A stretch of DNA of 64,000 nucleotides. Origin: Alcaligenaceae bacterium. Its GTDB lineage: Bacteria; Pseudomonadota; Gammaproteobacteria; Burkholderiales; Burkholderiaceae_B. The DNA is taken from NCBI GenBank assembly GCA_030538235.1, contig JAUNUJ010000003.1, positions 124,001-188,000 of the forward strand, read 5' to 3'. The position numbers were made by a program, and so were the translations under genes. The notes beneath the pieces are model-generated. The model saw nothing but the letters and a program-made list of their open reading frames with translations. It was not told the DNA's origin and did no database searches. Shown in pieces: positions 45,244-55,076 of this stretch; positions within the stretch are counted from its first letter, which is position 1, and each line of letters begins with the position of its first letter.

Positions 45244-45861
45244 CTACTTAGTATTTACCATATTACAGATAACTTGACGATAAAGCGCGAACACTTTAGG
45301 GGAGTCTAGGTGCATTTGTACTGCATCGCTGATCGTTAATGATTGTGTGACCAAGCCTTGGATCGCTCCCATAAATAGGATTGCTGCGGCGTCAACGTCG
45401 AGCTCAGGATTCAGCTCGCCTAGGGCTACACCGGCTTTGAGCTGTTTGAGAATTCGCTCTTTGTAATGTTGATTGAAAATCAGTACTTTTTGTTTGGATA
45501 ATGTGCCATCGGGGCGCTGTAGTTCAGCAAGGATGAATCGAGAGACGCCCGGGAACTCGGAGACGTAGTTTACATGTGCCATGAAAATGGCTTCCAGTGC
45601 CTCGAGTGGTGATGTGATGTTTTTTGCGGCTTTATCTACCCGTGATAAAAAGCATTCTGAAATTGCCGCTAATGTCGTTAGTAGAATGGCTTCTTTGTTC
45701 GGAAAGTGACGAAATAGGGCGCCCTGAGTCAAACCCATGCGCTTAGCAATGTCTGTGGTGGTAATGTCACTAGGGTTTTGCTCGCCTGCGAGAGCAACTA
45801 ATGCCATTACTGTGGCCGCACGGCGTTCTTCTGAGGGGAGGTTTCTAGGGATGTTTTTCAT
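45244..45861 (-). CDS. TetR-family transcriptional regulator
   Basis: 205 residues. The N-terminal HTH reads ITTTDIAKRMGLTQGALFRH then FPNKEAILLTTLA. The C-terminal ligand domain contains LGELNPELDVDAAAILFMGA and no recognisable ligand motif. It resembles regulators of fatty-acid or efflux genes in general only. The cytochrome c gene downstream on the same strand is a possible target or operon partner. Confidence 0.88.
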   Translation of the reverse strand: MKNIPRNLPSEERRAATVMALVALAGEQNPSDITTTDIAKRMGLTQGALFRHFPNKEAILLTTLAAISECFLSRVDKAAKNITSPLEALEAIFMAHVNYVSEFPGVSRFILAELQRPDGTLSKQKVLIFNQHYKERILKQLKAGVALGELNPELDVDAAAILFMGAIQGLVTQSLTISDAVQMHLDSPKVFALYRQVICNMVNTK

Positions 45862-46257
45862 TGTTTATGTATCTGATAGTAATTGATAATAAATAATTGG
45901 GTGGTTACTTAGTAGCGATCAAATCATATTTAGGAAGTAATAGCTGTAATTAAGTTTGACGAATTATTTAGGATGCCTAAACCCTTACATTATTGATATT
46001 GATATTGATGTATTCGTAAAGCGATTTTTACAAAGCCTTGGCGTGATTATTTTAAAACGAGGGTGTTGATGCTTCGAGGGTCTAAGAAAATATTTTTAGT
46101 ATCGTGTTTTGAAAAAACATGAGCTTGAAACTTGTTTTAAGCGATGTTTCTATAAGGTTAGGCTGTCTATGGTTGGGTCTCGTGTGGACCTGCTGATGTA
46201 ATTAACAGCTGACCGTAGTGACAGCATAAAACCAAAAATGCAAAAAGCCAAAAATGC
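45862..46257. other. Intergenic region upstream of TetR gene
   Basis: About 400 bp, AT-rich, no gene seen on either strand. It contains a three-fold TTGATA run near 45993 and, at its right end, two adjacent copies of a 16-bp A-rich unit (46232-46263) beside the tRNA-Phe terminator. Confidence 0.45.
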
Positions 46258-46279
46258 AAAAAGCCGCTAATTAGCGGCT
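46258..46279 (-). terminator. Terminator of tRNA-Phe
   Basis: AGCCGCTAATTAGCGGCT is a perfect 18-bp palindrome followed on the minus strand by TTTTT. It lies 14 bp beyond the tRNA CCA. Confidence 0.85.
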
Positions 46280-46292
46280 CTCAGATGGTATT

Positions 46293-46368
<76 letters not shown>

Positions 46369-46770
46369 AACAAAGAAGTTATTATATGCAACTATTTTGT
46401 AAAAGTGAAGTCCATATTTGAAATTGCTTAAAAAGGGCTTAATTGGAGCTTAAATAGAGGGTAAAAGTTGTTTTTTGGCAACAAAATTAGGTTTTGATGG
46501 TTCTTTTAGTTGCTGGTCGACTGTACGTCATCATCTGGTCACTGGCAATTCTGTTTAAAAACTTGATTTTGCTTAGATCTATAGTCAATTGCATAAATAT
46601 ATAGCGGTGTTTAATCTTTTCAATTTGTGAAATAAAAGCAAGAAGCTTATAATATAGGGATATTATCAAGAATTGCCGACGGTTTTTTCTTTGCAAACTA
46701 AAGACTTACATAGATAAGCCTTATCTGGCTTGAGTTTTTATCAATTGTTACATTGTTTTTTTGAGTTTAT
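46369..46770. other. Divergent promoter region, tRNA-Phe / hemA
   Basis: About 400 bp, AT-rich, no supported gene; the minus-strand frame 46487-46696 has no family features. A perfect dyad ATAATAT-AGGG-ATATTAT lies at 46649-46666, about 105 bp before hemA. Confidence 0.5.
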
Positions 46771-48045
46771 ATGTCCACAGATGTTTTAACATTTGGCGTA
46801 AATCATCACTCTGCTCCGGTTGATGTGCGGGAGCGGGTGTCAATGGCTGGCGATCTTGTGTTGCCGGCCTTGCATGGTTTGCGTTCCATCTTTGGTAATT
46901 CGGTCAAAGAAGCAGCTATTCTCTCTACCTGTAATCGCACAGAGATTTATTGTGCCGCCGATCAGTCCATCGCAGAAGATATCCCAGCTTGGTTGGCTGA
47001 GTTCAACTCATTAAGAGATGATGAGTTAAGGCCGTATATATATCAATTAGATCAGGATAAAGCGGTACGTCATGCTTTCCGCGTGGCAAGCGGCTTAGAC
47101 TCCATGATTTTAGGCGAGGCGCAGATTCTCGGCCAGCTAAAAACTGCTGTACGTGCAGCCGACCAAGCAGGTACCCTAGGTTCGACCTTGCACCAACTGT
47201 TCCAGAGAACTTTTTCGGTAGCAAAAGAGGTTCGAACAAATACAGCCATTGGCGCTCAGTCCATTTCATTTGCTGCTGCTGCTGTGCGTTTGTCAGAGCG
47301 CGTATTCGGTGATCTGAAAAATAGCGATGTGCTTTTTATCGGTGCGGGTGAGATGATTGAGCTCTGTGCCGCGCATTTTGCCGGTGCTAATCCACGATCC
47401 ATTACCGTAGCTAATCGTACGCCTGAGCGTGGTGAGTTATTGGCTTCTCGGTTCAATGGCAACACCATGAAGTTAGCCGAGATGCCTGAGCATCTACATA
47501 AATTTGATGTGGTGGTTTCCTGTACGGCCTCAGCCCTACCTATTTTAGGTCTAGGGATGGTCCAAAAGCTCAACCGCAAGCGTCGCTCCAAACCCGTGGT
47601 TATGGTTGACTTGGCTGTGCCTCGTGATGTGGAGCCGGAAGTTGCACAGTTAGACAATATCTACTTATACACGGTGGACGACCTCGGTCGTTATGTGCAG
47701 ATGGGTCAGGATTCCCGTCAGCGTGCTGTCGGTCAAGCCGAGGCGATTATTGATGCGCGTGTCTTGAATTTTATGCAGTGGATGGAGTCACGTCGCCTAG
47801 TTGTGCCCTTGATTCAGGACCTCAATAGTCATGCTGAGAGTTTGCGTCAAGCCGAATTAGCAAAGGCACGCCGTCTCTTAGCCAGAGGCGAGGATCCCGA
47901 CGAGGTCTTGGAGTATTTAGCACGCAATCTGACTCAAAAGTATTTGCATGCGCCCATGTCTCGTCTGAATCGTTCCCAAGGCGCCGAGCGTCAAGAGCTG
48001 TTGGGCGTGGTGCCACAGTTATTCCCTTTTGAGGATGAGCATTAG
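46771..48045 (+). CDS. hemA: Glutamyl-tRNA reductase
   Basis: A 424-residue NADPH enzyme for the first step of C5 tetrapyrrole synthesis (glutamyl-tRNA to glutamate semialdehyde). The catalytic Cys is in [13 protein letters not shown] (about 50). [17 protein letters not shown], the NAD site [15 protein letters not shown] and the C-terminal dimerisation helix are all present. It is followed by prfA and prmC, an order conserved in proteobacteria. The start lacks a strong Shine-Dalgarno. Confidence 0.96.
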   Translation: MSTDVLTFGVNHHSAPVDVRERVSMAGDLVLPALHGLRSIFGNSVKEAAILSTCNRTEIYCAADQSIAEDIPAWLAEFNSLRDDELRPYIYQLDQDKAVRHAFRVASGLDSMILGEAQILGQLKTAVRAADQAGTLGSTLHQLFQRTFSVAKEVRTNTAIGAQSISFAAAAVRLSERVFGDLKNSDVLFIGAGEMIELCAAHFAGANPRSITVANRTPERGELLASRFNGNTMKLAEMPEHLHKFDVVVSCTASALPILGLGMVQKLNRKRRSKPVVMVDLAVPRDVEPEVAQLDNIYLYTVDDLGRYVQMGQDSRQRAVGQAEAIIDARVLNFMQWMESRRLVVPLIQDLNSHAESLRQAELAKARRLLARGEDPDEVLEYLARNLTQKYLHAPMSRLNRSQGAERQELLGVVPQLFPFEDEH

Positions 48046-48148
48046 CTAAGTTGCTCATTATCTTCTATGGCACTCGGCATATTCACTGCGGTCCGAGTGC
48101 CTTTATCGCTAATTTACTAATCCTTCCTCCTTTTTTAGAATTTTAATT

Positions 48149-49228
48149 ATGAAAGACTCAATGCGTTCTCGCTTAGAGCAATTATCCCACCGCCTAGTTG
48201 AGGTGGATGCCATATTGTCTGAGCCTGAAACTGTAAATGATATGGATAACTTCCGTAAACTCTCGCGTGAGCGTTCGGAAATTGATCCCGTAGTGCAACT
48301 TTTTAATGAATATGAACGTGCTGAAGCCGATATGTCAGCGGCTCAAGAAATGATGAGAGATCCTGAGCTCAAGGAAATGGGCGAAGAGGAATATCATCTG
48401 TTGAAAGCCAAGCTGGAAGAGCTTGAAGATGCGCTACAAATCGAATTGTTGCCCAGAGACCCGGATGATGGTCGTAGCGTATTCTTGGAGATTCGTGCCG
48501 GTACTGGGGGCGATGAAAGTGCGCTGTTTTCTGGCGACTTATTAAGAATGTACTCACGTTATGCTGAAGAAATGGGCTGGCGTGTAGAGTTAATTTCGGA
48601 AGCACCCTCGGAGCTAGGTGGTTATCGTGAAGTAATCGCTCGAATTCACGGTGACGGTGCTTATGGTCGCTTAAAGTATGAGTCTGGTGCGCATCGTGTG
48701 CAGCGTGTCCCGGAGACTGAATCGCAAGGGCGTGTGCACACTTCCGCTTGTACTGTAGCCATTATCCCCGAAGCGGATGAATTGGCTGAAGTGGTGTTAA
48801 ATCCGGCTGATTTGCGTATTGATACTTTCCGAGCCAGTGGAGCCGGTGGTCAGCACGTTAACAAAACAGACTCCGCAGTTCGTATTACCCATATTCCTAC
48901 CGGTATTGTCGCAGAATGTCAGGATGACCGTTCACAGCATAAAAACAGAGCGCAAGCGATGAGTGTGTTAGCGGCGAGAATTAATGATATTCAACGCCAA
49001 GAAAGAGAGGCTGAGGAAGCCGCTGAACGTAAGAGTTTGGTGGGCACGGGTGATCGTTCTGAGCGAATCCGTACTTACAACTATCCTCAAGGTCGAGTGA
49101 CAGATCATCGTATTAATTTGACCCTATACAAATTGCAGCAAATTATGGATGGCTCCTTGGATGAGCTAACCGGTGCCTTAATGGCAGAGCGTCAAGCGGA
49201 GCTTTTGGCCGCGCTTGGTCATGAGTAA
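48149..49228 (+). CDS. prfA: Peptide chain release factor 1
   Basis: 359 residues. It recognises UAA and UAG stop codons. The PxT-type codon-reading region appears as [16 protein letters not shown], and the GGQ catalytic motif is in [16 protein letters not shown] (about 230). PrmC, which methylates the Gln of that GGQ, is encoded next with an 8-bp overlap. Confidence 0.97.
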   Translation: MKDSMRSRLEQLSHRLVEVDAILSEPETVNDMDNFRKLSRERSEIDPVVQLFNEYERAEADMSAAQEMMRDPELKEMGEEEYHLLKAKLEELEDALQIELLPRDPDDGRSVFLEIRAGTGGDESALFSGDLLRMYSRYAEEMGWRVELISEAPSELGGYREVIARIHGDGAYGRLKYESGAHRVQRVPETESQGRVHTSACTVAIIPEADELAEVVLNPADLRIDTFRASGAGGQHVNKTDSAVRITHIPTGIVAECQDDRSQHKNRAQAMSVLAARINDIQRQEREAEEAAERKSLVGTGDRSERIRTYNYPQGRVTDHRINLTLYKLQQIMDGSLDELTGALMAERQAELLAALGHE

Positions 49229-50099
49229 TTTGCTTCAAGATTGCCGCACAATCAAAGATGTTTTAAAGCTCCAACAGTTACCTTTGCTAGAGCGGAGGAT
49301 GCTGTTGGAGTTTGTCTTTAATAAGCCGCGAGCTTGGTTTATTACGCATGACGACGAATTGCTTGATGAGCTGATTAAAGAGCGTCTACAGAGCCTTTTT
49401 GAGCGACGTTTAGCGGGTGAACCAATGGCTTATATCGTCGGTCAACGCGAGTTTATGGGCTTGGTGTTTAAAGTAACATCGGCCGTCTTAATTCCGCGTC
49501 CTGAAACCGAATTGCTGGTAGAAACTGCGTTGGCGTATTTAGCAGACTTAAAAGCAAAGGGTGTGACACAGCCCAAGGTCTTGGACATTGGCACCGGGAG
49601 CGGTATTATTGCTATCTGCATTAAGTATTATTTTCCTGAGGCTGAGGTGATGGCTTTGGATTTAAGTGATGACGCATTGGAAGTCGCGCAGGAAAATGCG
49701 CAAAAGCTGAATCTGCAGATTGAGTTTTTGAAAAGCGATTTATTCACTGCTCTGAAACCCCAAGAAAATAGTTTTGATTTAATTGTTTCTAATCCGCCTT
49801 ATATTGACCATGAAGATAAACACTTACAACAAGGTGATGTGCGATTCGAACCGGCGATGGCTTTAACGGATTTCGCTGATGGTTTGGCTTTGATTCGTCG
49901 TTTGCTTGTCGAGGCACCGAAGTATTTGCGAAGTTCCGCTAGACCGCCTGTAGCAACTGCGTTGTGGATGGAGCATGGTTGGGATCAGGCTAACGCCATT
50001 AGGGAGTTATTAAACGAACAGGGTTATAAAGACGTTCAAAGCTTAAGAGACCTTGCCGCTATTGAAAGAATTTCCGGTGGCTTATGGTGTGGTAATTAG
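49221..50099 (+). CDS. prmC: Release factor glutamine methyltransferase
   Basis: About 292 residues. An N-terminal helical domain is followed by a SAM-dependent methyltransferase with [16 protein letters not shown] and the catalytic NPPY in [13 protein letters not shown]. It modifies the GGQ glutamine of RF1 and RF2. The ATG at 49221 overlaps the end of prfA, which favours coupled translation; a TTG two codons earlier is less likely. Confidence 0.95.
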   Translation: MSNLLQDCRTIKDVLKLQQLPLLERRMLLEFVFNKPRAWFITHDDELLDELIKERLQSLFERRLAGEPMAYIVGQREFMGLVFKVTSAVLIPRPETELLVETALAYLADLKAKGVTQPKVLDIGTGSGIIAICIKYYFPEAEVMALDLSDDALEVAQENAQKLNLQIEFLKSDLFTALKPQENSFDLIVSNPPYIDHEDKHLQQGDVRFEPAMALTDFADGLALIRRLLVEAPKYLRSSARPPVATALWMEHGWDQANAIRELLNEQGYKDVQSLRDLAAIERISGGLWCGN

Positions 50100-50248
50100 T
50101 CGGACCCCTTAAGACCTATAAATATCGGGTTTATATTTCAGGATGAGCGTTAATTAAGCTAAAATAAACTGTTATTTTGAGTTTAGGTCGTCGCTTTTAG
50201 CGCGCCGTATTTAAATTTGCCAAAGAATTATTTATTAAGGAAAAAATT

Positions 50249-50581
50249 ATGAGTACAGAAGTTCGTACCTTTATTGATGAAACTGTTAAAAGTCACCCAG
50301 TGGTTTTGTTTATGAAGGGTTCTGCGCAATTTCCTCAGTGTGGTTTCTCCGGTAAAGCCATTAGTATTTTACGTGATCTAGGCGTGCGCAAATTAGTCAC
50401 TATTAACGTACTTGATGACCAAGAAGTTCGCGAAGAAATTAAATCATACTCTAACTGGCCGACTATTCCTCAGCTCTATGTTAATGGCGAGTTCGTTGGT
50501 GGTTCAGACATTATGGACGAGATGAAAAACAGCGGTGAACTTAAAACTCTTTTAGATGAGTCCGGCGCAACGTCAGACTAA
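50249..50581 (+). CDS. grxD: Monothiol glutaredoxin (Grx4 type)
   Basis: 110 residues. The active site is CGFS in FPQCGFSGKAISIL, with the glutathione-binding block WPTIPQLYVNGEFVGGSDI. CGFS glutaredoxins bind and transfer [2Fe-2S] clusters, so this complements ErpA. AAGGAAAAAATT before the ATG is the ribosome binding site. ubiX follows after 5 bp. Confidence 0.96.
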   Translation: MSTEVRTFIDETVKSHPVVLFMKGSAQFPQCGFSGKAISILRDLGVRKLVTINVLDDQEVREEIKSYSNWPTIPQLYVNGEFVGGSDIMDEMKNSGELKTLLDESGATSD

Positions 50582-50586
50582 GTTTC

Positions 50587-51156
50587 ATGAAAAAGCGTTT
50601 AGTGATTGGAGTGACCGGAGCAACGGGAGCCATTTATGCGGTTCGTCTGCTGCAAACACTCCAACCAATGCCGGAGGTAGAGACTCACTTGGTGGTGTCT
50701 TCTTCCGGCGTTGTTAATTTAAAGTATGAGATGGATATGGATCGTCATGATCTATATGCCTTGGCAGATCACTGCTATAACTTCAAAGATATCGGTGCGA
50801 CGTTGGCAAGTGGCGGTTTTAAAACCGATGGCATGCTGATATTGCCTTGCACTATGCACACGTTAGCGTCCTGTGCGATTGGTTTATCAGATAATCTGAT
50901 TACTCGAACCGCCGATGTGCATCTCAAAGAACGACGTAAATTGGTGTTGGCGGTGCGCGAGACACCGTTTAATCTGGCACATTTACGCAATATGACCGCT
51001 GTCACCGAGATGGGCGGTATTATTTACCCGCCACTCCCGGCCTTTTATCATCACCCTGAATCGATTGAGGAGATGGTGGCTCATACTAATGCACGCTTGT
51101 TGGAGATCTTCGATATCCATGTCGACTCGCCCACTTGGCAGGGCACTAAGCTTTAG
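50587..51156 (+). CDS. ubiX: Flavin prenyltransferase UbiX
   Basis: 189 residues. It prenylates FMN to make the cofactor of UbiD decarboxylases in ubiquinone synthesis. GVTGATGAIYAVRLL, LILPCTMHTLASCAIGLSDN and MGGIIYPPLPAFYH are UbiX/Pad1 marks. It is probably co-transcribed with grxD. Confidence 0.96.
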   Translation: MKKRLVIGVTGATGAIYAVRLLQTLQPMPEVETHLVVSSSGVVNLKYEMDMDRHDLYALADHCYNFKDIGATLASGGFKTDGMLILPCTMHTLASCAIGLSDNLITRTADVHLKERRKLVLAVRETPFNLAHLRNMTAVTEMGGIIYPPLPAFYHHPESIEEMVAHTNARLLEIFDIHVDSPTWQGTKL

Positions 51157-51168
51157 AATCCACCGCGT

Positions 51169-51954
51169 TTAGGGTAGGTGGATTACGTGATCTTTTTCTT
51201 CACGAAATTGCGCATCAACATCAATCACGCCGTGGCGCAACTCTCTTAACGCACTTAGACCGTAGTGAGTACACGCTAAAATCGCAAAGACCGGCATCAC
51301 TAAGCCCATAAAGGGAATTAGACAAATGACGCCACAGACTAAGCCGATTATCCAGAAGCCCTTATTGTATTTTTTGAGAATAAAAGAGCGCTCAGCGAGC
51401 GAAGCGTGTTCGGTAATCGCATCGACTTTGGCGATTTGAGAGAAAGCATAAGCAGTCCAGAATACGCTCAAGACTATTGAAGCAAAGGGTATCAACCATA
51501 AGGGTAGGGTAAGCAACCAACCCACCACAAAAATCACACCGACTTTAACAGCATTAAAAATACTGCGTGAATCAATAAATTTGCCACGTTTTTCTAAATC
51601 CTGATATTGGGTTTTGCCCAGTAGATTAACGGCTAAGGGTGTCACAGCAACGGCGGCAACGGATAAACCGATAATCAGACTGATAGCAGATAAAGCAATA
51701 AAAGCAATAAATCCACTTAACCAGTCGCTAACGGTACCCATACCCCAAAGCGAGGTGATATTACTAAACCAGCTCCATTTATTAGCACTTGTAAGAAACC
51801 AGTTATCTAAGGGATCCCAAGCCACAATTAGCAATAAAACTAAGCTGAGGACGGTCACACCAAATGGCATCAGTACAGCCATCAACATTTTTGGATGGAA
51901 TTGACTTACCAGCGCTTTTGCTAGTGCATCAATGGGATTGACGCTAGTGGACAT
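51169..51954 (-). CDS. EI24/CysZ-like membrane protein
   Basis: 261 residues with about four transmembrane segments and a hydrophilic end. PLAVNLLGKTQYQDLEKRG followed by two hydrophobic helices and ILKKYNKGFWIIGLVCGVI fits the EI24/Etoposide-induced protein family that includes CysZ. Whether it moves sulfate, as CysZ does, is unknown. It is convergent with ubiX with only 12 bp between the stops. Confidence 0.82.
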   Translation of the reverse strand: MSTSVNPIDALAKALVSQFHPKMLMAVLMPFGVTVLSLVLLLIVAWDPLDNWFLTSANKWSWFSNITSLWGMGTVSDWLSGFIAFIALSAISLIIGLSVAAVAVTPLAVNLLGKTQYQDLEKRGKFIDSRSIFNAVKVGVIFVVGWLLTLPLWLIPFASIVLSVFWTAYAFSQIAKVDAITEHASLAERSFILKKYNKGFWIIGLVCGVICLIPFMGLVMPVFAILACTHYGLSALRELRHGVIDVDAQFREEKDHVIHLP

Positions 51955-52208
51955 CTTTAAAAATCCTTAATTGTAAAATCATTAGACTGACAGAGAGTCA
52001 TAGAGTTCGCATTTTCTAATGCATATCTGTGTGACATTATATGAGCTTGGGTAGGGGATTATTCAATACCTTGTGTGCTAAAAGCACGAAGATGTATTGT
52101 AGAAGTTTTTTTGCGCTTTAATTAAAAGTTTTTGTGGATATATTTATCAAAAAGTAATATAATCACTTTCTTCACAAAATATTTCATTTATTTGAAGTAT
52201 CTATATAT

Positions 52209-52293
52209 GCCCGGGTGGTGAAATAGGTAGACGCAGGGGACTCAAAATCCCCCGCCGCGAGGCGTGCCGGTTCAAGTCCGGCTCCGGGCACCA
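52209..52293 (+). tRNA. tRNA-Leu (anticodon CAA)
   Basis: An 85-nt class II tRNA with encoded CCA. Acceptor GCCCGGG pairs with TCCGGGC, the anticodon loop CTCAAAA gives CAA, and the T arm is GCCGGTTCAAGTCCGGC. It reads UUG. Its 3' side opens the third accessory stretch. Confidence 0.97.
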
Positions 52294-52299
52294 GATTAT

Positions 52300-52351
52300 A
52301 AAATCCCTGATTATTCAATAGCTTATGCTGATGGATGTCAGGGATTTTTTT
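52300..52351 (+). terminator. Terminator after tRNA-Leu
   Basis: AAATCCCTGA (52301-52310) pairs perfectly with TCAGGGATTT (52338-52347), then a run of T. Loop about 27 bases. Confidence 0.8.
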
Positions 52352-53079
52352 GTGTCCAAAATAGATTGCTATGGATTTATCAGTACAAGCTCCGCACTAG
52401 GGATTCCCTTAAAATTGCGGTTAGGTACAGTTTTGGTGCAGTGAGGTAGCGCTAACCTCATACTGAAGTACACATGTCTACGATTGTTAAGACATCCTCG
52501 AGCACTTGAAAAGCTCCTATTCGCAAGACAGGTTGGTCGTCCATGGTCAAGTCGTTCCGCACCAAGAGAGGGACGCCGAAGACTGTGCGAGCCGTACTGA
52601 CGACGAAATGGTGCGTGGCGTATACATCCCCCGTGTTCCTGTCACTCAAGTGTTGAGCCATCAGACAACTCGCCGTGATATGCAAAGCTGCATGATCGTC
52701 ACTGTGGGACGACTCCCACAGGCTGCATGGCATCCAGATGCGTTTAAGGGTAAAGGCTACGCCTGGTATCCTCATCCGTTTCTTACGATTCACTTCGGGC
52801 CGCGGTTTCCGAACCCGTCCTTGATGTAGCAGAAGTGCATACACGCTATGCTTGTGGGAGTGCAGGGCCAAAATGACCCGTAACCTCTGCCCTGAAGCTC
52901 CCTCTGGCGAGGGTGGAGGGTTCAGAGAGGCAAAGTCTCTTTGTGGATAGCACCCTAGTTCGTACAACGCTGGGATGGCTGAAAATCGGAAAAATCTATT
53001 GATCGGTAGAATACAAGACAATTTTTGTGCGAAGCATTTTTGCACGTTTTCTCAATCAAACACCAAAAATAAACCACCC
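52352..53079. other. Accessory region with possible IS200/IS605-type remnant
   Basis: No confident gene. It starts with the 19-bp motif shared with the tRNA-Ser locus (52362-52380). Small hairpins include GAGGT/ACCTC around AGCGCT (near 52442-52458) and CTGTGGGA-CGAC-TCCCACAG near 52706. A strongly folded segment lies at 52884-52930. Frames are open on both strands over several hundred bases (for example 52458-53045 minus, 52506-52829 plus), but none resembles a protein family. GC content appears higher than in the flanking accessory DNA. Confidence 0.45.
52884..52930 (+). repeat. Structured segment resembling an IS200/IS605 (TnpB) right end
   Basis: Outer arms CCTCT+CTGAA and TTCAG+AGAGG pair over ten positions with a 3-nt bulge. 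They enclose GCTCCCTCTGGCGAGGGTGG, a second hairpin. The GAAGCTCCCTC...GAGGGTGGAGGGTTCA pattern is like the hairpin at the 3' end of tnpB elements, which doubles as omega-RNA scaffold. No intact tnpB lies upstream, so this is a suggestion only. Confidence 0.4.
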
Positions 53080-53095
53080 TTAGTAACGTTACTAA
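53080..53095. promoter_or_regulatory. Perfect 16-bp palindrome upstream of VbhA-like antitoxin
   Basis: TTAGTAACGTTACTAA, eight perfect pairs, 40 bp before the antitoxin ATG. Likely an operator, possibly for autoregulation. Confidence 0.55.
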
Positions 53096-53135
53096 AGCAA
53101 AGAAGATAAGCATGGCTTAGATGGGTGAGTAAGAA

Positions 53136-53306
53136 ATGGAACTAAGCAAAACGATATCTGTTATTGAGGGTGACCAGCGTGTGGCGGTCGTTAATTACGC
53201 ACGCGCCTCAGTCTGCCAGGAGGGATTCTCGCTCAGTGCTGTAGATGAAGCACACGCACAACACTTTATTGACGGGAGAATTAGCCTCAACGAGTTTTTG
53301 AGGTGA
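53136..53306 (+). CDS. VbhA-type antitoxin, orphan
   Basis: A short gene of 56 residues. NYARASVCQEGFSLSAVDEA (about 20-39) followed by HAQHFIDGRISLNEF is the VbhA antitoxin pattern, in which a (S/T)xxxE(G/N)-type motif on the small helix blocks the ATP site of a Fic AMP-transferase. ASVCQEGF supplies that motif. No Fic toxin gene follows; the next gene downstream is the MocR regulator on the other strand. It is therefore an orphan antitoxin or a solitary inhibitor. The ribosome binding site (GAGTAAG) is weak. Confidence 0.72.
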   Translation: MELSKTISVIEGDQRVAVVNYARASVCQEGFSLSAVDEAHAQHFIDGRISLNEFLR

Positions 53307-53382
53307 TGTAGAGTAAGTTAGGTTGTTGCTGGGATTTGCATTACATGTGCACTACAGTCTTTAGAAGTGGTGGAGATTTTTG

Positions 53383-53399
53383 TGGGGAAATCGCTTAAG
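53383..53399 (+). repeat. Possible degenerate accessory-repeat copy
   Basis: TGGGGAAATCGCTTAAG equals the start of copy B's second half and its downstream flank (TGGGGAAAT ... CGCTTAAG near 21263-21288) with ten bases missing. This may be chance. Confidence 0.3.
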
Positions 53400-53542
53400 A
53401 TTTAACTAAGTGGCTTCGTTCTGCTGCTGTTTTCCAATGAATTTGTGATTTACTTATGCTCATGTCATCCTCCAGTGTTCATTCTTATTTCTTGCGCTGC
53501 ATGTTAGCACGCAATTTAATGCTTTAATCTAGGACAGATTGC

Positions 53543-54952
53543 CTATTTGCTAGACGTTTGCAGCAACTGAAATAGTTGCTCACAAGCTTTGGGAATGAAT
53601 GACTTAGCACTGCTGGCGATACCCAGCAGCAGCCCAGATGGCGCATGCTCTTGTTGGTGATACCAGATAGAGAGAGGCGTTGGCGATAAGCCGATTTTAT
53701 AGGCTTGCGACACAATCTGTAAATCATCCAGATGTTGCTCTAACTCAACCAAAACTGACAGTCCAGCCGTCTTAGCCTTTAAGCCTAGATGGTCTAAATT
53801 TGTATGCAACTCATCTCTTTGGGCGCTGTATAGTCGCCTTGAGCGTTGCAAATGACGTAGAAAATGACCTTCGCGAATAAAGCGCAAAATAGACAATTGC
53901 ATCGAGGGTGCCGGCGTTAAAAATAGCGCCGCCGCCCCTTCAGCATATACATCAATTAAAGAACGCGGAACGACGGCAAAACCGATTCGCAGCTGAGGAT
54001 TAATGGTCTTACTAAAGGTGCCAAGATGAATCACTCTACCTGCTGTGTCTAAAGAAAATAAGGCGGGTGTAGGTTTGCCGTCTAATTGTAACTCCCCTAA
54101 ATAATCATCCTCAATGACCCAGCTATTATTCGCCGCCGCCCACGCCAAGAGTGCCAGACGACGCTCTAATGACAATGGCATGCCCAGTGGCGCTTGTTGA
54201 CCAGGCGTGACTACGGCTAAGACCGCGTCAGCTGCCTTTTGTGTAGCTAGTTCAATATTGATACCACTTTCATCAACAGGGATCGGCACTACGTCCAAAC
54301 CCGCTACGACTAACGCATGCTTGGCCAGGGGGAACCCAGGATCTTCTACCCACGCTCGACCTGAGTTTATTTTCAAGGCCTTTAAGCTGACCCCCAACCC
54401 GCTGCAAAAGCCTGAGTTGATGAATACTTGCTCAGGTGAACACTCGATACCGCGTGCGATTGCCAAGTAAGCGGCAATTTCTCGCCTAAGCTCATACTCA
54501 CCTCGTGGGTCAGGATAAAAGCCCCAGCCCGATGATTCATGACGCACTGCCTGAGCGCGAATCCTGGCAAATGCTTTGGCGGGAAAGTTCTCTTTGGAGG
54601 GGACGCCCAATTGAAACATTCCCTGGTTCTTGGTCATTTTCAGATACGTATCCATAAATGAACCTAGCTTTGGTGGGGCCTTATGCTCAGGGATTATTTT
54701 TCGCTTATAAATCACGCGGGTGCCACAGGATTTAGAAGCAGACACGAATTGGCGGTCGACCAAACGATCATAGGCAATTTTAACGGTGCCTCGTGACACC
54801 CCGAGTTGGCTAGCTAACACCAACCATGAGGGCAGGCGATCGCCTTCTTGGAGCAAACCAGAGAGAATAAGGGTTTCGATACCTAAGCGAATCTGCTCGG
54901 CTAAAGAGACTTTAGAGGTTCGATTTACGGTGAGTTCAATTGAATTCGTCAC
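53543..54952 (-). CDS. MocR-family (GntR HTH + aminotransferase fold) regulator
   Basis: About 469 residues. The N-terminal GntR winged helix covers about 10-75 (GDRLPSWLVLASQLGVSRGT). A class I aminotransferase-like domain fills the rest, with the PLP lysine expected in GTFSKTINPQLRIGF. MocR proteins use PLP to sense pyridoxal or amino-acid metabolites. A GTG at 54952 with AGGAG seven bases upstream is chosen over an ATG at 54976. It is divergent from the cupin/AhpD genes, its likely targets. Confidence 0.9.
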   Translation of the reverse strand: MTNSIELTVNRTSKVSLAEQIRLGIETLILSGLLQEGDRLPSWLVLASQLGVSRGTVKIAYDRLVDRQFVSASKSCGTRVIYKRKIIPEHKAPPKLGSFMDTYLKMTKNQGMFQLGVPSKENFPAKAFARIRAQAVRHESSGWGFYPDPRGEYELRREIAAYLAIARGIECSPEQVFINSGFCSGLGVSLKALKINSGRAWVEDPGFPLAKHALVVAGLDVVPIPVDESGINIELATQKAADAVLAVVTPGQQAPLGMPLSLERRLALLAWAAANNSWVIEDDYLGELQLDGKPTPALFSLDTAGRVIHLGTFSKTINPQLRIGFAVVPRSLIDVYAEGAAALFLTPAPSMQLSILRFIREGHFLRHLQRSRRLYSAQRDELHTNLDHLGLKAKTAGLSVLVELEQHLDDLQIVSQAYKIGLSPTPLSIWYHQQEHAPSGLLLGIASSAKSFIPKACEQLFQLLQTSSK

Positions 54953-54978
54953 GACTAAACTCCTACAACATCTCACTA

Positions 54979-55010
54979 TTCCTGGTACAAGAAAATAATC
55001 ACTTTCTGGT
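54979..55010. promoter_or_regulatory. Direct repeats in the MocR/cupin divergent promoter
   Basis: TTCCTGGT (54979-54986) and TTTCTGGT (55003-55010) are directly repeated 24 bp apart. The spacing and direct orientation fit MocR-type binding sites. TACTACGCATAGTA nearby (55022-55035) is a short dyad that may overlap the cupin promoter. Confidence 0.35.
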
Positions 55011-55076
55011 TAAATACTTTGTACTACGCATAGTAGATAATAGCAGAGTAAACCAATTTTATAAGGATTTATTTCA

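Noticed and set aside
46232-46263. Two adjacent 16-bp A-rich units beside the tRNA-Phe terminator
   Set aside because: A short duplication of the terminator's T tract; slippage is enough to explain it.
52506-52829. 107-codon plus-strand frame after tRNA-Leu
   Set aside because: Not recognisable as TnpB or any transposase, and it overlaps the equally open minus-strand frame.
52458-53045. 195-codon minus-strand frame after tRNA-Leu
   Set aside because: No domain, no ribosome binding site and no family resemblance. It overlaps an open plus-strand frame and spans several hairpins, so coding is not supported.
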